Of a stretch of DNA of 64,000 nt, positions 36,770 to 45,050 are shown piece by piece; within the stretch, counting starts at the first letter, position 1, and every line of letters begins with the position of its first letter. This stretch comes from Verrucomicrobiaceae bacterium (GTDB lineage Bacteria; Verrucomicrobiota; Verrucomicrobiia; Verrucomicrobiales; Verrucomicrobiaceae), in contig JAIXZA010000080.1 in NCBI GenBank assembly GCA_027489965.1, forward strand, positions 1 to 64,000, given 5' to 3'. A program made the position numbers and the translations under genes. The notes under the pieces are model-generated. The model saw only the letters and a program-made list of their open reading frames with translations. It did no database searches and was not told the origin of the DNA.

Positions 36770-39316
36770 TCAGTCTTGGACTTTGAGGCGGAACTCTCCC
36801 GAGCCGCCTGTGATGGTGACGGGAACGTCGTAGGTGCTGGCGTTCACTGCCGTGACCGTGCCGATAGTGCCGGTGATGCTGCTGCTGACTGCGGCGATAG
36901 CGAAATTGGATGCAGCAGGCGCATTCACCGCCTCGCTAAAGGTCACGCGAAAGGTGGCTGAGGTGCTGCTAGTGGCCTGGCTGGTGGGCGTTTGGCGGAC
37001 GATGCTGACGACGGTGGGTGGCGTGGTGTCGGGGACGGCGGCGTTAATGCCGACTAGGCCACCTCCAGGCTGTCCGCCCGTGCTGATGAAGCCAACGAAT
37101 TTGCCATTGAGGACGCTGCTGGTGCTGGTGTCCACGGCAACGGGGCTATTGCGCAGAGTGCTGGAGCCATCACCGAGGTTATTGGAAGAATTGCTGCCCC
37201 AAGAATAGAGGGAGCCGTCGCTCGTGAGGACATAGGCCCAGGAACTGCCGCCGCCGATATTGACGATGGTCTTGCCAGCAAGCACGCCGCTCAGGTCCAC
37301 TTGCACGGGGCTGGTGCTGACGGCGCTAACTCCATTGCCTAGCGCACCATTCGTGCCATTGCCCCAAGCGTAAAGGGTGCCATCGGTGGCCAGCGCATAC
37401 GTGCTCACATTGCCGACGTGGATCTTGGCGATAGTCTTGCCACCGGGCAGTCCGGTGCCCATCACGGGGGCAGGCGTGGGGTTATTGGTGGGAGTGCCGG
37501 CAGTGCCACCGTCGCCGAGGAGACCATTGGTATTGCTGCCCCAAGTATAGACTTTGCCCTCAGAACTGAGCGCGGCTGCAAAAACGCCGCCTGCGCCGAC
37601 AGCGACGATGCGTTTGCCACTGAGCACCCCACTGCCGGAGATGAGGGCTGGGGTAGTGACGTTAGGAGTCGTAGTTCCATTGCCGAGCTGTCCAGAAGAG
37701 GAGGCACCCCAGGTGTAGCAGCCGCCATCAGAGGTGCAGGCGACGACAAAAGCACTGCCACCGGCCATATCGACGACGGTCTTGCCACTGAGCGCACCGG
37801 ACATCGTGACAGCGACGGGGAGGTTCCCGGTAGTGTTCAATCCGTCACCGAGCTGACCACTACTGCCGACACCCCAGGCATACAGGGCACCATTGGAATC
37901 CAGAGCCAAGCAGAAGCTGCCGCCGCCCGCCACTTTGATGATGGTCTTGCCACTAAGCACGCCGCTCATCGTGACAGCGACCGGCGCGGTAGTGGCCGTG
38001 CTGGGGGTGGTGCCATTGCCCAGGACCCCCTGTGCGCCCCCGCCCCAGGCGTAGAGGAGGTTATCGGCAGTGAGGGCGATGCTGACATTGGCCGTGCCAG
38101 TGACGGCGACGACGTTCTTGCCGTTGAGAGCCCCCGTGAGGTCCGTGGCGACTGCGAATGCTTTGTTTGCCGTGGTGCCGTCGCCGAGCTGTCCATTGGC
38201 GTTGCCACCCCAGGCCGCGAGCATGCTGGTGCCGGAGTTGATCGTTTGGCCGTAGTAGAAGCCACCTGTGAGTGCATTGGAGGCACTATCCACAATGCCG
38301 GTGCCTGAGCCTTTGAGATCGAGCCTCAGCGAGCCAAAGCCTGAGATGCCATTCACCGTGACATCATAAACCGCCCCGCTGCCAGAGACGGAAGCGACGG
38401 TGCCCACGACTGATCCAGCTTTGACGAGGGTGAAGTCAGAGGTGTCCACGCCCGTCACGGTCTCGCTGAAGGTCACGCGGAACACCGTGCTCGATCCAAT
38501 CACCGCGAGAGTCGTTAGCGGCTGGCGATTCACGGCAATGGCAGTGGGCGGTGTCGTATCGACAGCTCCCGCATTGATGTTCATCGTCAGATGCAGGACG
38601 GCCTCGGAGTCCCCAGTCCAGCTCATCGTCACCGTGGCTGCTCCAGCCTCCGTGCTGGTGACGTAGTGCCCGTTACCTCCAGTGGGCGTAATCAATCCTC
38701 CGGCTTCATTGATTCGGGTCTGCCCGGCACCAGTCGTGACCGCAGTCTGGCTGGCAGTTTTGTAAGAGTCGAAGAGATCAAAGACCAAGTCACCCGTTTG
38801 GCTGGTGACATTAAGTGATGATCCAGTCGTGGTGACGGAACCTGAAATCTTGGGCCCGTTGATATCCACGGGCGTCGTCTGGTCCACCCCGGAATATGCC
38901 GAGGCACCGATGAAGCGACTGCTGCCCGCGTTTCCGGCAGCCGCAAACGTAACTACGATGTTTGAAGTGATGGCCCCACCCGTGCCCAGTTTCAGATACC
39001 AGATCGCGTCGTTGGAAAAACCGAGGTCGGCGGTGGCATTTGCCTGCAACATCGACGTCCCATTGTAGGTCACCGCAGTCGGATTCGTCGCCGTATTGGG
39101 ATCCCCTAGCGCCACCACCAGCAGACGATCCGTACCTGCATTGACGGTGTAAGCCAGCGTATTGCTGTTAGTGTATTGGCTGGACTGGGTTCCCAGCGTC
39201 GCAATAGCCGCCATCGCCGTCGTCGTAGATGCACCCATGAGGGCCAACAGGAATAGGAATGCTCTGCTACTGCCGGCAAACCGATGCAGAGGTGCGAAGA
39301 GGATCGAGTTCTTCAT
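36770..39316 (-). CDS. Secreted RCC1-repeat protein with Ig-like ends
   Basis: 848 residues. The leader MKNSILFAPLHRFAG is followed by a hydrophobic signal segment ending TTTAMA. Residues ~40-250 are a beta-sandwich region (QSSQYTNSNTLAYTVNAG, a CBM- or Fn3-like start). Residues ~255-360 are an Ig-like unit ending GTGIVDSASNALTGG. Then come about seven RCC1-type repeats (~365-745; YAWGxGxxGxLGNG with SGKTIxxIAGGxxF), which should form a beta propeller. The last ~80 residues are a second Ig-like unit that stops early at GGSGEFRLKVQD. The leader and tail match the 494-aa protein at 39599. Its start overlaps the stop of the 79-aa gene by ATGA. Likely exported; partner unknown. Confidence 0.82.
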   Translation of the reverse strand: MKNSILFAPLHRFAGSSRAFLFLLALMGASTTTAMAAIATLGTQSSQYTNSNTLAYTVNAGTDRLLVVALGDPNTATNPTAVTYNGTSMLQANATADLGFSNDAIWYLKLGTGGAITSNIVVTFAAAGNAGSSRFIGASAYSGVDQTTPVDINGPKISGSVTTTGSSLNVTSQTGDLVFDLFDSYKTASQTAVTTGAGQTRINEAGGLITPTGGNGHYVTSTEAGAATVTMSWTGDSEAVLHLTMNINAGAVDTTPPTAIAVNRQPLTTLAVIGSSTVFRVTFSETVTGVDTSDFTLVKAGSVVGTVASVSGSGAVYDVTVNGISGFGSLRLDLKGSGTGIVDSASNALTGGFYYGQTINSGTSMLAAWGGNANGQLGDGTTANKAFAVATDLTGALNGKNVVAVTGTANVSIALTADNLLYAWGGGAQGVLGNGTTPSTATTAPVAVTMSGVLSGKTIIKVAGGGSFCLALDSNGALYAWGVGSSGQLGDGLNTTGNLPVAVTMSGALSGKTVVDMAGGSAFVVACTSDGGCYTWGASSSGQLGNGTTTPNVTTPALISGSGVLSGKRIVAVGAGGVFAAALSSEGKVYTWGSNTNGLLGDGGTAGTPTNNPTPAPVMGTGLPGGKTIAKIHVGNVSTYALATDGTLYAWGNGTNGALGNGVSAVSTSPVQVDLSGVLAGKTIVNIGGGSSWAYVLTSDGSLYSWGSNSSNNLGDGSSTLRNSPVAVDTSTSSVLNGKFVGFISTGGQPGGGLVGINAAVPDTTPPTVVSIVRQTPTSQATSSTSATFRVTFSEAVNAPAASNFAIAAVSSSITGTIGTVTAVNASTYDVPVTITGGSGEFRLKVQD

Positions 39317-39552
39317 AAGAAAGAAGGCAGAGAAGGGAAAGAGGAAAGGGGAAAGACAGGTTTGAGGAACGGATCATTGGTGACACGAAGGCGGAATTCC
39401 CCGGTCCCACTGGTGAGGTTCACGGTCACATCGCACGTGGCGTTGCCGTCCGCGGGAACGGGAAGCGAATAGGTCGGGATGGCTTGCGAGGGAATGAAAG
39501 TGCCGAAGCCGAAGGCGGCCAAGGCCAGAGTGGCTCGGAAGCAGCGTATCAT
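39313..39552 (-). CDS. 79-aa secreted mini-protein with tail motif
   Basis: A short gene: a signal peptide (MIRCFRATLALAAFGFGTF, cleavage near SQA), then about 25 residues containing CDVTVNLTSGTGEFRLRV and a Pro/Ser/Phe-rich end (PLSSFPSLPSFL). The GEFRLRV segment matches the last residues of its two large neighbours (GGSGEFRLKV). Its TGA overlaps the ATG of the RCC1-repeat gene (ATGA at 39316-39313), which points to real translation and coupling. An in-frame start at 39573 is possible, but the ATG at 39552 sits directly before the signal peptide. It could be a functional mini-protein or a deletion remnant of a larger paralogue whose middle was lost. Confidence 0.6.
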   Translation of the reverse strand: MIRCFRATLALAAFGFGTFIPSQAIPTYSLPVPADGNATCDVTVNLTSGTGEFRLRVTNDPFLKPVFPLSSFPSLPSFL

Positions 39553-39598
39553 GCAGGAAAAGGGTGAAAGCATCGCGTGAGAAAGCGTTAAAAGGAAG

Positions 39599-41083
39599 TC
39601 AGTCTATGACCTTTAACCTGAACTCCCCCGAGCCGCCGGTGATCGTGACGGGGACGTCATAGGTGCTAGAGTTGACCGCAGTGACCGTGCCAATACTGCC
39701 GGTAATGCTGCTGCTGACTGCGGCGACGGCGAAATTGGATGCAACAGGCGCATTCACGGCCTCACTAAAGGTGACGCGGAAGGTCAGGCTGGTGCTGCTG
39801 GTGGTCTGGGAGGTCGGCGTCTGGCGGACGATGGAGATGACGGTGGGCAGTGTTTTATCCATCGTGTAGCTCTGACCCGCCGTGGTGAAGGGCAGCGCGG
39901 TGGAGACGCCCGGTGTCGTGCCGGTGGCATTGGCGAGGCTCAGGGTGAGCGTGCCATCCGTGCTGCCGGTGGTCACAGGCACGTTCCAAGTGACGCCGCC
40001 ATTGCTTGTCGTGGGCGAGCCGACGCTGGCACCTGCGGCTGCCGCACCGCTGAGGGAGAAGTTGCTGGCGGAGACACCAGTGTTGGCCGCCGCAAAGGTC
40101 AGCGTCCAGTTCACCGTGGCGAGGTTCGTGGTGGCAGGATTGACGCGGTTCAGCGAGGTGACGGTGGTGGGTGCCGGCAGGGTAGCAAAGCTGATCTCAC
40201 TTCCGTAGCTGGTGTTCACGCTGTTGATGGCATAAGCCCGGACAAAGACGGTGGTGCCCGCAGGCAAGCCAGTGACGGTGCCGCTGAAAGCGCCCGTGCC
40301 GCTGCCGTTTTGCACCTTGTTGTTCGCGGTGGTCGGCGCTGTGGCGGTGCCCCAAACGATGCCACGTTCCGTGACGCTCGCGCCTCCATCGGCGGTCACA
40401 TTGCCGCCCAAGGTCGCGCTGGTGGTCGTGACGGCGCTTTGGGTGGCGGTGGTGACGGTGGGTGCGACGGCAGGTGTGATGGCGGTGGCAATGGTGATGT
40501 TGACCAAGGCGACCCCGCCGGTCCCGGTGGTCGGTCCGGTGATGCGCACTTCGTCGATGTTTTGAAACCCAGTGATTGCAGACACATCCCAGGTTACTTC
40601 ATTACCCGGGCCACTGCCCGTGACGGTCAGCGTACTCGTGGCTCCAGAGACGGCGGAGCCAGCGCTGTACCCCGTCAAGATCAGCGCGGTAGCAAAATTC
40701 GCGACGGTGGCGCGGAAGCGAAAACTATTGAGCTTGAATTTGCTGCTGTCATCCGAGCCAAAGCCCAGATACGTAGGACCTCCTGAAACCACCAAAAGAT
40801 TTACCGCAGTGCCAGCCTGTGAAATGCTGACGTTCCCACTAGAAACCGCCCTGAAGGTGTAACCCAGATAATTCACCGAGCGTGGAGAAGATTGATTTCC
40901 AATAGTGGTGAACCCACCGCTGGCTGGAAAGCTGGTGGTGCCAGTCGTCGGTGCGGCCAGGGCCAGGTGTGGCGCACTGAGGAAGATGCCCATGAACCCA
41001 ACGAGGCAGGCAAGTACTGGCCTAGCACTGCGGGCAAACCGATGGAATGGCGCGAAAAGGCGTGATAGGATCGAGTTCTTCAT
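39599..41083 (-). CDS. Secreted Ig/Fn3-like protein, paralogous ends
   Basis: About 494 residues, starting at the ATG at 41083 because the leader MKNSILSRLFAPFHRFARS matches that of the RCC1-repeat protein; the signal ends near HLALA. Residues ~45-190 are a beta-sandwich of unknown type (LGYTFRAVSSGNVSISQ, FKLNSFRFRATV, VTWDVSAITGF). Residues ~195-290 are Fn3-like (TTSATLGGNVTADGG, ERGIVWGT). A further sandwich follows (~295-410). The last ~80 residues (PTVISIVRQTPTSQ to GEFRLKVID) are close to identical with the end of the 848-aa protein. It is the first gene of the operon; no close plus-strand gene is upstream. Predicted to be secreted or on the surface. Confidence 0.78.
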   Translation of the reverse strand: MKNSILSRLFAPFHRFARSARPVLACLVGFMGIFLSAPHLALAAPTTGTTSFPASGGFTTIGNQSSPRSVNYLGYTFRAVSSGNVSISQAGTAVNLLVVSGGPTYLGFGSDDSSKFKLNSFRFRATVANFATALILTGYSAGSAVSGATSTLTVTGSGPGNEVTWDVSAITGFQNIDEVRITGPTTGTGGVALVNITIATAITPAVAPTVTTATQSAVTTTSATLGGNVTADGGASVTERGIVWGTATAPTTANNKVQNGSGTGAFSGTVTGLPAGTTVFVRAYAINSVNTSYGSEISFATLPAPTTVTSLNRVNPATTNLATVNWTLTFAAANTGVSASNFSLSGAAAAGASVGSPTTSNGGVTWNVPVTTGSTDGTLTLSLANATGTTPGVSTALPFTTAGQSYTMDKTLPTVISIVRQTPTSQTTSSTSLTFRVTFSEAVNAPVASNFAVAAVSSSITGSIGTVTAVNSSTYDVPVTITGGSGEFRLKVID

Positions 41084-41573
41084 AAGAGAGGGAGCGTGAG
41101 AGGAAGGGGCAGGCGTGACAAGGTTCATTGATGAAAACCGATGCGGGGCTTTGGCTGGACGGGCTGTGGTGCGAGCAGTGGCTGGAGTTGGCTCAGCAAG
41201 TGATCACACTTCAAGATCACCCACTCACCGCGCAGGGTGAGGATGAGACGGGTGATGACAGAAGGCTTCATGGCGGAGGATCCGTGATTAAAAAAGGCTC
41301 AGTCGAGCACAAGGAGCTTAAAGAGCGTTTGCTAAAGACGACGTAGAGGTTGGGCAGGCTCGGGATGGCAAAAATGAATAGCAAGAAACAAGCCGCTTTT
41401 TAAGCACTCCCCTAATCTTGGTTAACTTGTGTTTCGTGAGTTATCGCGTTAGCTTTTTTACAGTTTCGGGGATCTATAGCCCTATTGTTCCTCTAAAAGC
41501 TCCCAATCTGAAGCCCCGCCAAAATACGGTTCAGCCATCTTTGACTGAACCGCACAGGAGACGATCCAAGAAA
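41084..41573. other. Gene-poor stretch upstream of the surface-protein operon
   Basis: About 490 bp between the first gene of the surface-protein operon and the end of a collar gene. It must hold the operon's promoter, but I could not pick out convincing -35 and -10 boxes. A 72-codon frame on the plus strand (41128-41346) shows no recognisable protein features, and I do not regard it as a gene. No strong hairpin or repeat was seen. Confidence 0.5.
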
Positions 41574-42104
41574 TCAGTTCTGTGTAGGATAAATTCCCTG
41601 GAGAGCAATGATCCAATTCAAGCCGAGATATGGATTGGTGATATCGAATGGCTGACCTCCACCGGCACTAATACAAGCCGCCGCAGCCAGCGTATTACCA
41701 TCCGCTGCGCCATAAGCGCTGACTTCAGCACCTAACGCAGAGTCACTCGTCGTCGCAGAAACCAAGCCTGCTGGGGCCGTGCTCGTCGCTGTACTTGAGG
41801 CTGCGATGGGATGACTATGCGCCGGCAGATTGCTAATATTCAGCGTGATTTGCTGTGATCCTGCAGCCTCTCCGAAGGCGATATTGCGCAGCCCTGGCCC
41901 AGTTCCCATGCCCACGGCCGCTCGCCCCTGGAGGTTCGGCACTGCAAAAGTGGACTGACCATCACCACCGTAAGTCGTGCCTAAAAGAGAGAACAAAGCA
42001 GAGTTTTCTGCGATTGATAAAAGCTGTCCGTTACAAAATGCCCAGTTAACTGGAGCAAAGTTAAAACCGACACACATAAGCTGTCCAATAAATGGTTCTG
42101 CCAT
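41574..42104 (-). CDS. Phage-tail-collar (MdpB-like) protein, copy 1
   Basis: 176 residues of the tail-collar/microcystin-dependent-protein family. It has the family order: EPFIGQLMCVGFNFAP, ALFSLLGTTYGGDGQSTF, VPNLQGRAAVGMG, LPAHSHPI, and an end NPYLGLNWIIALQGIYP. The usual CDG is CNG here and the usual LPDLRGR is VPNLQGR, so it has drifted from the other four copies. In phages this domain joins tail fibre to baseplate; chromosomal copies like these have no settled role. It lies 30 bp behind the second copy (42135-42665), so the two form a pair. Confidence 0.88.
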   Translation of the reverse strand: MAEPFIGQLMCVGFNFAPVNWAFCNGQLLSIAENSALFSLLGTTYGGDGQSTFAVPNLQGRAAVGMGTGPGLRNIAFGEAAGSQQITLNISNLPAHSHPIAASSTATSTAPAGLVSATTSDSALGAEVSAYGAADGNTLAAAACISAGGGQPFDITNPYLGLNWIIALQGIYPTQN

Positions 42105-42134
42105 AAAAAAGAAGGTAAAGGGTGATCGGTGGGG

Positions 42135-42665
42135 TTAGTTCCTTGAAGGGAAGATGCCCTGCAGGGCAATAATCCAATTCAAGCCGAGATAAGGATTCAT
42201 GATATTGACAGGCTGATTACCACCCGCAAGCCCACAAGCATTAGCCGCCAGGTTGACGTTGGGAGTGGGTGCGCCGTAGGCACTGACGACAGCTCCAACA
42301 ACTGAATCACTCGTCGTTGCAGGCACCAGTCCTGATGGGGCTGTGCTCGTGGCTGTATTAGAAGCTGCCAAGATGTGATTGTGCGCTGGCATTTGACTGG
42401 CCAGCAGAGTCGCTTGCTGTGCGCCAGCGGCTTGGCCCTGAGCAATCGGATTCAAGCCTGGCCCATTGCCCATCCCGATCGGTGAGCGCCCGCGCAGATC
42501 TGGCAGTGCGAAAGTGGTGCGTCCGTCGCCACCGTAAGTTGTACCGAGAAGAGAAAAGAGCGCTGCGTTTTGCTGGATCGACAGCAATTTGCCATCACAA
42601 AAAGCATAACCTTTGGGAGCGAAGTTAAAGCCTACACACATGAGTTGTCCGACGAATGGGTCCAT
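42135..42665 (-). CDS. Phage-tail-collar (MdpB-like) protein, copy 2
   Basis: 176 residues, the closest relative of copy 1. It keeps the canonical motifs: GYAFCDGKLLSI, ALFSLLGTTYGGDG, LPDLRGRSPIGMGNGPGL, MPAHNHIL and a NPYLGLNWIIALQGIFPSRN end. The region between the HxH motif and the C-terminus is Ala/Ser/Thr/Pro-rich (STAPSGLVPATTSD) and differs from that of copies 3-5; in phage collars this is the exposed variable part. It is the first gene of the two-gene collar unit; its promoter should lie in the 42666-43261 gap. Confidence 0.9.
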   Translation of the reverse strand: MDPFVGQLMCVGFNFAPKGYAFCDGKLLSIQQNAALFSLLGTTYGGDGRTTFALPDLRGRSPIGMGNGPGLNPIAQGQAAGAQQATLLASQMPAHNHILAASNTATSTAPSGLVPATTSDSVVGAVVSAYGAPTPNVNLAANACGLAGGNQPVNIMNPYLGLNWIIALQGIFPSRN

Positions 42666-43261
42666 AATTTTTATGTTTGTTTTGAATTATTTTAACCTTG
42701 TCTAGCCTCGTCACGTGGGGTGACTGAAGCACATCTGATCCACCAACCTCTTCAAAAGGTGAAGAGTTAACCAGGTTATAAGTCAATCAACCAATCTACA
42801 TCAACCTTTTTCTTCTCGCGTGACGAATAAATCACAGCAATTATCACCCGAGTAAGCGCTGGATGGAACTTAAGACCAAGATCAAGCCTTTTGGAAAATT
42901 CTGCACACCTGCGTGTCTTTTGCCTGTGCACTTCTTAGTGAGCATGATGGATTTATTATTGAGGAGTCCCTGAGAGTAAATATGGAGCACAGGCGTCTCG
43001 ACTGTGCCTACACAGCCAAGAAAGCTATGCTCCGCCCGAGAATGAGTTTCCGGGGCACCGAACAGAGCACCTAGACTCAAGACGGCTTGCTTGTGGGGCA
43101 AGATGAAGATCTTCCAGCAGATTCAGGGAAGAGACCATTTTCACCAAACACCATGATTGGCGGCTTATCCCGTTCCTGTAGCTACAGGCCAAAACTTCAA
43201 GTGCCACTCGATGCTACGAAAAAATGTGGCAGGCTGAGTGATCGAGACTATACCTTCCACC
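42666..43261. other. Intergenic stretch between divergent collar and nucleotidyltransferase units
   Basis: Nearly 600 bp without a convincing gene. It should contain promoters for the collar pair (leftward) and the HEPN/NTase-like pair (rightward), and is A+T-rich on the collar side. A small hairpin CTCTTC-GAAGAG lies at 42748-42766, and a palindromic element at 42987-43007 is listed separately. Short frames on both strands here have no recognisable content. Confidence 0.5.
42987..43007. repeat. Small palindromic element
   Basis: GCACAG (42987-42992) and CTGTGC (43002-43007) pair around the loop GCGTCTCGA. The form is like degenerate REP-type palindromes. I found no second copy of this one in the window. 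Confidence 0.3.
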
Positions 43262-43525
43262 ATGGAGGAGAACATCAAAGCCCTAGCGGATGCGATCTAC
43301 GCTGACAAAGTGCGGCGGGCGAGGCGCTTGTCGGTCGGTGAGCGCATCGATACGGCTATCGAGCTCTTCGAGGGTGCCTTAGGCATCATGCGAGACGGGA
43401 TAAGGGCTCAGTTCCCTGATAAAGATGCCGCCGATGTGGAGACTCTGCTACGCTGGCGACTGCGGCGGCTCAAGCAGGTGCATGAACATGGCATTTACAG
43501 TAAGCACCCCATCCAGGCATCATGA
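43262..43525 (+). CDS. Hypothetical partner of nucleotidyltransferase
   Basis: 87 residues from the ATG at 43262 (an earlier in-frame ATG exists at 43238). It is helical and highly charged (NIKALADAIYADKVRRARRLSVGERIDTAIELFEGAL), with a C-terminal WRLRRLKQVHEHGIY. It overlaps the next gene by ATGA (43522-43525). The combination of a small helical protein and a nucleotidyltransferase-fold protein resembles two-gene toxin-antitoxin units, but I do not recognise a HEPN motif here and cannot say which gene would be the toxin. Confidence 0.62.
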   Translation: MEENIKALADAIYADKVRRARRLSVGERIDTAIELFEGALGIMRDGIRAQFPDKDAADVETLLRWRLRRLKQVHEHGIYSKHPIQAS

Positions 43526-44097
43526 AAAACGGCTACGAGGCGACACGACGGGTCGTGGAAAAATTTGTCGAACTGGGCGTGAATCACATGGTGGTGGGCG
43601 GGCTTTCCAGCAATGCTTACGGCATCCCACGCTCAACAAAGGATGCTGACATCGTGCTGGCAGTGGACGCGAAGACGCTGTTTGAAGTGGCTCAACAATT
43701 AGGACCCGATTTTGCCATTGATGACCAAGGCACCTTCGAGATGGTCACAGGAACCATGCGTTATCACCTGCGGGTGCTGACCATCGCTTTTGAAATAGAG
43801 CTTTTCATGCTCAGCTCCGATCCCCATGACCAAGCCCGCTTTGAGCGTAGGAGGCGAGTCTTTTCCAGTCAGATCGGCTGTGAAATCATCGTCCCCACGG
43901 CCGAGGATGTGATCATCATGAAGCTACGCTGGGCCAAGATCGCCAAACGGGGCAAGGACTCGGAGGACGTGCGGGACGTGATCGCCGTGCAGGGAGATGA
44001 GTTCCTGGACTGGGACTACATCCACCACTGGTGTGGCCTACACGGGACCAGGACGCTGCTGGATGAGATCCGCGCCTCCATCCCGCCAATTGATTGA
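43522..44097 (+). CDS. Nucleotidyltransferase-fold protein (AbiEii/DUF6036-like)
   Basis: 191 residues. The motif GGLSSNAYGIPRSTKDADIVL (26-46) contains the GG-S of the nucleotidyltransferase fold followed by Asp41-x-Asp43, the metal-binding pair; a third acidic residue probably lies in IAFEIELFML. A later helix, PTAEDVIIMKLRWAKIAKRGKDSEDVRD, is typical of AbiEii/AbiGii-like proteins of toxin-antitoxin and abortive-infection systems. It overlaps the preceding small gene by four bases. The active site appears complete, so it is probably an active NMP transferase; the target is unknown. Confidence 0.78.
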   Translation: MKNGYEATRRVVEKFVELGVNHMVVGGLSSNAYGIPRSTKDADIVLAVDAKTLFEVAQQLGPDFAIDDQGTFEMVTGTMRYHLRVLTIAFEIELFMLSSDPHDQARFERRRRVFSSQIGCEIIVPTAEDVIIMKLRWAKIAKRGKDSEDVRDVIAVQGDEFLDWDYIHHWCGLHGTRTLLDEIRASIPPID

Positions 44098-44125
44098 AGG
44101 GTTACCCTCCTCGAATAACTTCGGC

Positions 44126-44548
44126 TTAAGCGAGCCGATTAGCACTAGAAACGGGGACGCCTTGAAAGGTCGCCAAGTAGTTCTTTGTGTCGCCGTCGCG
44201 TGCGGTGGTCTGAACCACAAACATCTGCACGGTGCCTAACTGCGCGTGGCGGAAGCTGTGAATGCCATCGCCAAGACCTTCGGCTTGTTGACTGGTGAAC
44301 TTGAGCGTGAAGTTCCGCTCGTCCGTCACCGTCGAGTTGGGTCTGGTGTGCAGGGAAGCACGGCCAAGCAGGACGGGGATCTGGACACCGTTAGGGCTGA
44401 GAAGCTCAAACGGGGTGTTCACCAGCGGTGCAAAGGCACTGTAGCTGAGTGTTGGAGCAGCGGTGACGGTCGCACCCATGACTGGGAGAACGGAGGCGCT
44501 GAGCAGGGCGCTGGAGCAGCGCTGGATGAATTGGCGGCGTGATTTCAT
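44126..44548 (-). CDS. Exported DUF6916-like small protein
   Basis: 140 residues from the ATG at 44548. The N-terminus SRRQFIQRCSSALLSASVLPVMG is a Tat-like export signal. The mature part (FAPLVNTPFELL, VLLGRASLHTRP, FTLKFTSQQAEGLGDGIHSFRHAQLGTVQMFVVQT) is a single small beta domain with the same order of strands as the protein at 47738. I associate both with DUF6916, known mainly beside collar proteins, but that label is from memory. It is the last gene of the seven-gene collar operon, 13 bp behind the GNAT gene. A structural or docking role is possible. Confidence 0.68.
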   Translation of the reverse strand: MKSRRQFIQRCSSALLSASVLPVMGATVTAAPTLSYSAFAPLVNTPFELLSPNGVQIPVLLGRASLHTRPNSTVTDERNFTLKFTSQQAEGLGDGIHSFRHAQLGTVQMFVVQTTARDGDTKNYLATFQGVPVSSANRLA

Positions 44549-44561
44549 AAGAGGTGGGTTT

Positions 44562-45050
44562 TTAAGCTTGGGGCTGGGGCGGATGCTCCATGAGGAAATG
44601 AAAGTCGCTGCTGCCACGCTCGATAAAGCCGAGACGCTGGTAGAGCCGGAGGGCGGGATTGTGCTTTTCGACGTGAATGGCCACGAGTTTACCCAAGGAG
44701 TGAGCCTCGGCAATCACATCCTCCAATAAACGGGAACCGATGCCTTTTCCCCGATGCTCAGGCAGAATGGCGATGTCGATGATGTGGTGGGACTCTGCTC
44801 GGCGGTCCAAATAGAGGCGGCCCACGGGCTGAGCCTCACACTCCACCACGTCAAAGGCAGCCTTGGCGTAGTTTTGGTGATAGTCCGTGTGCTGACAATG
44901 AAACTGCATGGCGAGGAACTCATGCTTTTGCTCTGGGGTCCAGGGTAGCATGGCTAGCTCCTGCTCACGCGTGCCGGCATAGATGCGGAAAAGCAGCGGG
45001 ATGTCAGCTTCAGTGGCGGGCCGTAAGGTAATGGCGGGTAGCTGGCTCAT
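44562..45050 (-). CDS. GNAT-family N-acetyltransferase
   Basis: 162 residues. The layout is that of a GNAT enzyme: an ITLRPATEADIPLLFRIYA start, then AFDVVECEAQPVGRLYLDRRAESHHIIDIAILPEHRGKGIGSRLL. The RGKGIG segment is the acetyl-CoA pyrophosphate loop. VEKHNPALRLYQRLGFIERG gives the Asn and Tyr-containing C-terminal motif. Acceptor unknown: a lysine or N-terminus on a protein, or a small molecule. It overlaps the methyltransferase by four bases (ATGA at 45050-45047) and precedes the exported DUF6916-like gene, so it is part of the collar operon and may act on its products. Confidence 0.88.
   Translation of the reverse strand: MSQLPAITLRPATEADIPLLFRIYAGTREQELAMLPWTPEQKHEFLAMQFHCQHTDYHQNYAKAAFDVVECEAQPVGRLYLDRRAESHHIIDIAILPEHRGKGIGSRLLEDVIAEAHSLGKLVAIHVEKHNPALRLYQRLGFIERGSSDFHFLMEHPPQPQA

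Noticed and set aside
22678..36961. Many 100-320-codon plus-strand frames opposite the giant gene
   Set aside because: They follow the repeat period of the giant gene and read as low-complexity Val/Ala/Ser or Gly/Asp/Arg sequence, as expected from the complement of Ala/Thr/Ser/Gly-rich coding.
41128..41346. A 72-codon plus-strand gene
   Set aside because: No known features, no convincing start site, and it lies in the likely promoter region of the surface-protein operon.
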